From Krasilnikoviella flava (GTDB lineage: Bacteria; Actinomycetota; Actinomycetes; Actinomycetales; Cellulomonadaceae), in the NCBI RefSeq assembly GCF_900167525.1, contig NZ_FUZQ01000005.1:484770-548769 (forward strand): 64,000 nucleotides of DNA, written 5' to 3'. The notes under the pieces were generated by a model that was not told where the DNA came from, did no database searches, and saw only the letters and a program-made list of their open reading frames with translations. This document shows, in pieces, positions 61,578-64,000 of the stretch; within the stretch, counting starts at the first letter, position 1; the number at the start of each line of letters is the position of its first letter. Both the position numbers and the translations under genes were made by a program.

Positions 61578-63274
61578 GCACCACGACTACCTCCCCCACC
61601 GCAGAACCGACCACGGTGATCGGCAAGTCCGCGGACTACCTCGACCAGCGGACCAAGATCGGCGTGCTCACCAAGCAGCTCGTCCGCAAGGTCTTCCCGG
61701 ACCACTGGTCCTTCATGCTCGGCGAGATCGCGCTGTTCTCGTTCGTCGTGCTCCTCATCTCCGGCGTGTTCCTGGCGATGTTCTTCGACCCGTCGATGGC
61801 GCTCACCACGCACCACGGCGCGCCGGCGACCATGGACGGCCAGCTGATGTCGGTGGCCTTCTCCTCGACGCTCGACATGTCGTTCGAGGTGCGCGGCGGT
61901 CTGCTCATGCGGCAGATCCACCACTGGTCGGCACTGATCTTCGTCGCCGGCATCGTGGTGCACATGATGCGCGTGTTCTTCACCGGCGCGTTCCGCAAGC
62001 CCCGCGAGCTGAACTGGCTCGTCGGCACGCTGCTGATGATCCTGTCGCTGGCCGCCGGATTCTCCGGCTACTCGCTGCCGGACGACGTGCTCTCCGGCAA
62101 CGGCCTGCGCATCACCGACGGCGTGATCAAGTCGATCCCGATCATCGGGTCGTACCTGTCGTACTTCGTCTTCGGCGGCGAGTTCCCGGGCGAGCACATC
62201 ATCCCGCGCCTGTTCACGGTGCACATCCTGCTGGTGCCGGCGCTGATCCTGGCGCTCATCGGCGTGCACCTGTTCCTCATGGTGCTGAACAAGCACACGC
62301 AGTACCCGGGCGGCGGCCGCACCGACCGGAACGTGGTCGGCTACCCCGCCGTCCCGGCGTTCGCCACGAAGATGGGCGGCAACTTCTTCATCATCTTCGG
62401 TGTGCTGGCCCTCATGGGCGGCACGATGGCGATCAACAACGTCTGGAACTACGGCCCTTACGACCCGTCACCGGTGTCCGCAGGTGCCCAACCGGACTGG
62501 TACATGTTGTTCCTCGAGGGATCACTACGCCTCATGCCGGGACAGGCGGAGATCGTCACGTGGGGCGACTACACGCTCTCGCTGAACATCCTCGTCCCCG
62601 CCGTCATCATCCCGGGCCTGCTGTTCACCTTCCTGTTCGTGTATCCGTTCGTCGAGGCGAAGGTGACCGGCGACCACCGCGAGCACCACGTGCTCGACCG
62701 GCCGCGCAACGTCCCCGCCCGCACGGGCCTCGGCGTCGCGTTCCTCACGGCGTTCGTCATCCTGGCCCTGGCCGGGTCGAACGACCTGATCGCCACGCAC
62801 TTCGCGCTGTCGATCAACACGATCACCTGGGTCTTCCGGATCCTGTTCTTCGTCGGCCCGGTCTTCGCGTACTGGATCACCAAGCGGATCTGCCTGGGCC
62901 TGCAGCGCAAGGACCGCGAGCTGGTGCTGCACGGCCACGAGACCGGTCGCATCGTGCGGTTCGCGAACGGCGAGTACATCGAGGTCCACCGCCCGCTCGA
63001 CGAGCAGGAGCGCTGGCTGCGCGTCAACTACGAGGCGCGCCAGCCTCTGGCGATCGAGCCGGCGACCGACTCCCGCGGCGTCAAGCGCAAGGGCTACAAG
63101 AAGGACAAGCGCTGGCAGAAGCTCTCGCGGTTCTTCTACGAGGACCGCGTGGAGCCCGTGACGCCCGCCGAGCTGGCGGCGGCACATGCTCACGGCGAGC
63201 ACGACGAGCTCGAGCCGGCCCACGACACCCCCGAGCTGGTCTCGGGGTCTGGAACCGTCGAGCGGGAGCACTGA
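61574..63274 (+). CDS. qcrB: Cytochrome b subunit of the bc1 complex
   Basis: The 566-aa membrane protein holds two b haems and the quinol sites. Haem His pairs lie in QIHHWSALIFVAGIVVHMMRVF and HIIPRLFTVHILLVPALILALIGVHLF. The Qo motif PDWY is seen in AQPDWYMLFLEG. The long C-terminal extension (about 440-566, charged) is typical of actinobacteria. GTG 61574 overlaps the qcrA stop. This subunit is the target family of QcrB inhibitors. Confidence 0.96.
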   Translation: MSTTTTSPTAEPTTVIGKSADYLDQRTKIGVLTKQLVRKVFPDHWSFMLGEIALFSFVVLLISGVFLAMFFDPSMALTTHHGAPATMDGQLMSVAFSSTLDMSFEVRGGLLMRQIHHWSALIFVAGIVVHMMRVFFTGAFRKPRELNWLVGTLLMILSLAAGFSGYSLPDDVLSGNGLRITDGVIKSIPIIGSYLSYFVFGGEFPGEHIIPRLFTVHILLVPALILALIGVHLFLMVLNKHTQYPGGGRTDRNVVGYPAVPAFATKMGGNFFIIFGVLALMGGTMAINNVWNYGPYDPSPVSAGAQPDWYMLFLEGSLRLMPGQAEIVTWGDYTLSLNILVPAVIIPGLLFTFLFVYPFVEAKVTGDHREHHVLDRPRNVPARTGLGVAFLTAFVILALAGSNDLIATHFALSINTITWVFRILFFVGPVFAYWITKRICLGLQRKDRELVLHGHETGRIVRFANGEYIEVHRPLDEQERWLRVNYEARQPLAIEPATDSRGVKRKGYKKDKRWQKLSRFFYEDRVEPVTPAELAAAHAHGEHDELEPAHDTPELVSGSGTVEREH

Positions 63275-63291
63275 GTCTCCTGCAGGCTGGA

Positions 63292-63347
63292 ACGATGGCC
63301 CGCGCTCCCCTCCCCCGATCGTTCGGGCGGGGTGCGCGGGCCATCGT
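63292..63347 (+). terminator. Terminator-like hairpin after qcrB
   Basis: A perfect 14-bp stem (63292-63305 with 63334-63347) encloses a 28-nt loop that can itself pair. It begins 17 nt after the qcrB stop and separates the respiratory operon from sod. Confidence 0.75.
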
Positions 63348-63445
63348 CGTCCCCCGCCGGTGAGCCCGGCGGGATCGCAGCCCTCGACGACGTCCCCACC
63401 GCACGCCGGCCACGACGTGCGGCACGCAACCGGAGGTAACTCAGC

Positions 63446-64000
63446 ATGGCTGTCTACACGCTTCCCGACCTGCCGTACGACTACAGCGCCCTGGAGCCGC
63501 ACATCAGCGGCAAGATCATGGAGCTGCACCACGACAAGCACCACGCCGCCTACGTCACCGGCGCCAACACCGCCCTGGACAAGCTCGCCGAGGCCCGCGA
63601 GTCCGGCGACCTCGCCGCGGTGAACCTGCACGAGAAGAACCTCGCGTTCAACCTCGGCGGCCACACCAACCACACCGTCTTCTGGCACAACCTGTCCCCC
63701 GAGGGCGGCGGCCAGCCCGAGGGCGAGCTCGCCGAGGCCGTCAAGGACGCCTTCGGCTCCTTCTCGACGTTCCAGGCGCAGTTCACCGCCGTCGCCACCG
63801 GCATCCAGGGCTCCGGCTGGGCCGTGCTCGGCTGGGACTCCATCGGCCAGCGCCTCGCCATCTTCCAGCTCTTCGACCAGCAGGCCAACGTGCCCGTCGG
63901 CATCACCCCGCTGTTCATGCTGGACATGTGGGAGCACGCCTTCTACCTCGACTACCTCAACGTCAAGGCCGACTACGTCAAGGCCGTGTGGAACATCGCC
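63446..64000 (+). CDS. sodA: Superoxide dismutase (Fe/Mn type), 3' end outside window
   Basis: The first 185 residues are visible, running off the window edge with no stop. [21 protein letters not shown] starts the protein in family fashion. Metal ligands can be placed: His28 in ELHHDKHH, the NHTVFWHNL His, and Asp/His in [21 protein letters not shown] fits Mn-type more than Fe-type enzymes (inference). It converts superoxide to hydrogen peroxide and oxygen. ATG 63446 has GGAGGT 8 nt upstream. About 20 residues are missing. Confidence 0.94.
   Translation, partial: MAVYTLPDLPYDYSALEPHISGKIMELHHDKHHAAYVTGANTALDKLAEARESGDLAAVNLHEKNLAFNLGGHTNHTVFWHNLSPEGGGQPEGELAEAVKDAFGSFSTFQAQFTAVATGIQGSGWAVLGWDSIGQRLAIFQLFDQQANVPVGITPLFMLDMWEHAFYLDYLNVKADYVKAVWNIA

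Overview
The window is about 64 kb of very high-GC DNA from a Gram-positive actinobacterium. GTG starts are common, 4-nt GTGA/ATGA gene overlaps are frequent, and many genes have a TANNNT box 6-7 nt upstream of the start codon. The gene set and order point to Micrococcales (a Cellulomonas/Promicromonospora-like organism; inference only): a PPi-type phosphofructokinase, an actinobacterial qcrCAB/ctaE cluster, DUF7455 and DUF4192 proteins, and a kinase next to an Rv2175c homologue.

Layout. (1) 1-8.3 kb: the 3' end of a ParC/GyrA-like topoisomerase gene, an alpha/beta hydrolase, two acetyltransferase genes, a YhhN-type membrane protein, an SMP-30-type lactonase and metH. (2) 8.4-31.7 kb: an accessory carbohydrate locus. 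It opens with a decayed LacI regulator pseudogene and a 20-bp tandem repeat. It then holds a Gfo/Idh/MocA oxidoreductase, an unusual regulator, a NodB-like deacetylase coupled to a ceramidase-fold amidase, a complete peptide/oligosaccharide-type ABC importer, a Tat-exported heparinase II/III-like lyase, two divergent DegT/StrS aminotransferases with three more Gfo/Idh/MocA enzymes, an SDR epimerase/dehydrogenase and a DHDPS-family lyase. It ends at a 5'-truncated, frameshifted CPBP protease remnant. (3) 32.2-43.4 kb: a small membrane exporter, RidA, DUF2200, a membrane protein/lipoprotein pair (DUF6580-like/DUF4430), the topoisomerase B subunit (parE), DUF7455, a flavoprotein oxidase, the principal sigma factor, a Usp protein, DUF4192 and a lipoprotein. 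(4) 43.5-64 kb: a core block whose content resembles the M. tuberculosis Rv2173-Rv2196 region: polyprenyl synthase, Rv2175c homologue, PASTA kinase, class II DAHP synthase, PfkA, acyltransferase, ROK glucokinase, long-chain acyl-CoA ligase, DEDDh/GIY-YIG nuclease, Lrp-type ligand-binding protein, TrpD, a receiver protein, CtaE, QcrC, QcrA, QcrB, and the start of a superoxide dismutase gene.

How the genes work together. The core blocks cover transcription (SigA), chromosome topology (ParE/ParC), Ser/Thr signalling, isoprenoid and aromatic precursors, sugar phosphorylation and the terminal bc1-aa3 respiratory branch. The 9.4-31.7 kb locus reads as one catabolic system: secreted lyase, ABC uptake of the products, cytosolic deacylation, then redox, amino-transfer and retro-aldol chemistry on an unusual sugar. 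The substrate cannot be told from sequence. No tRNA, rRNA, CRISPR array, transposase or integrase was recognised.
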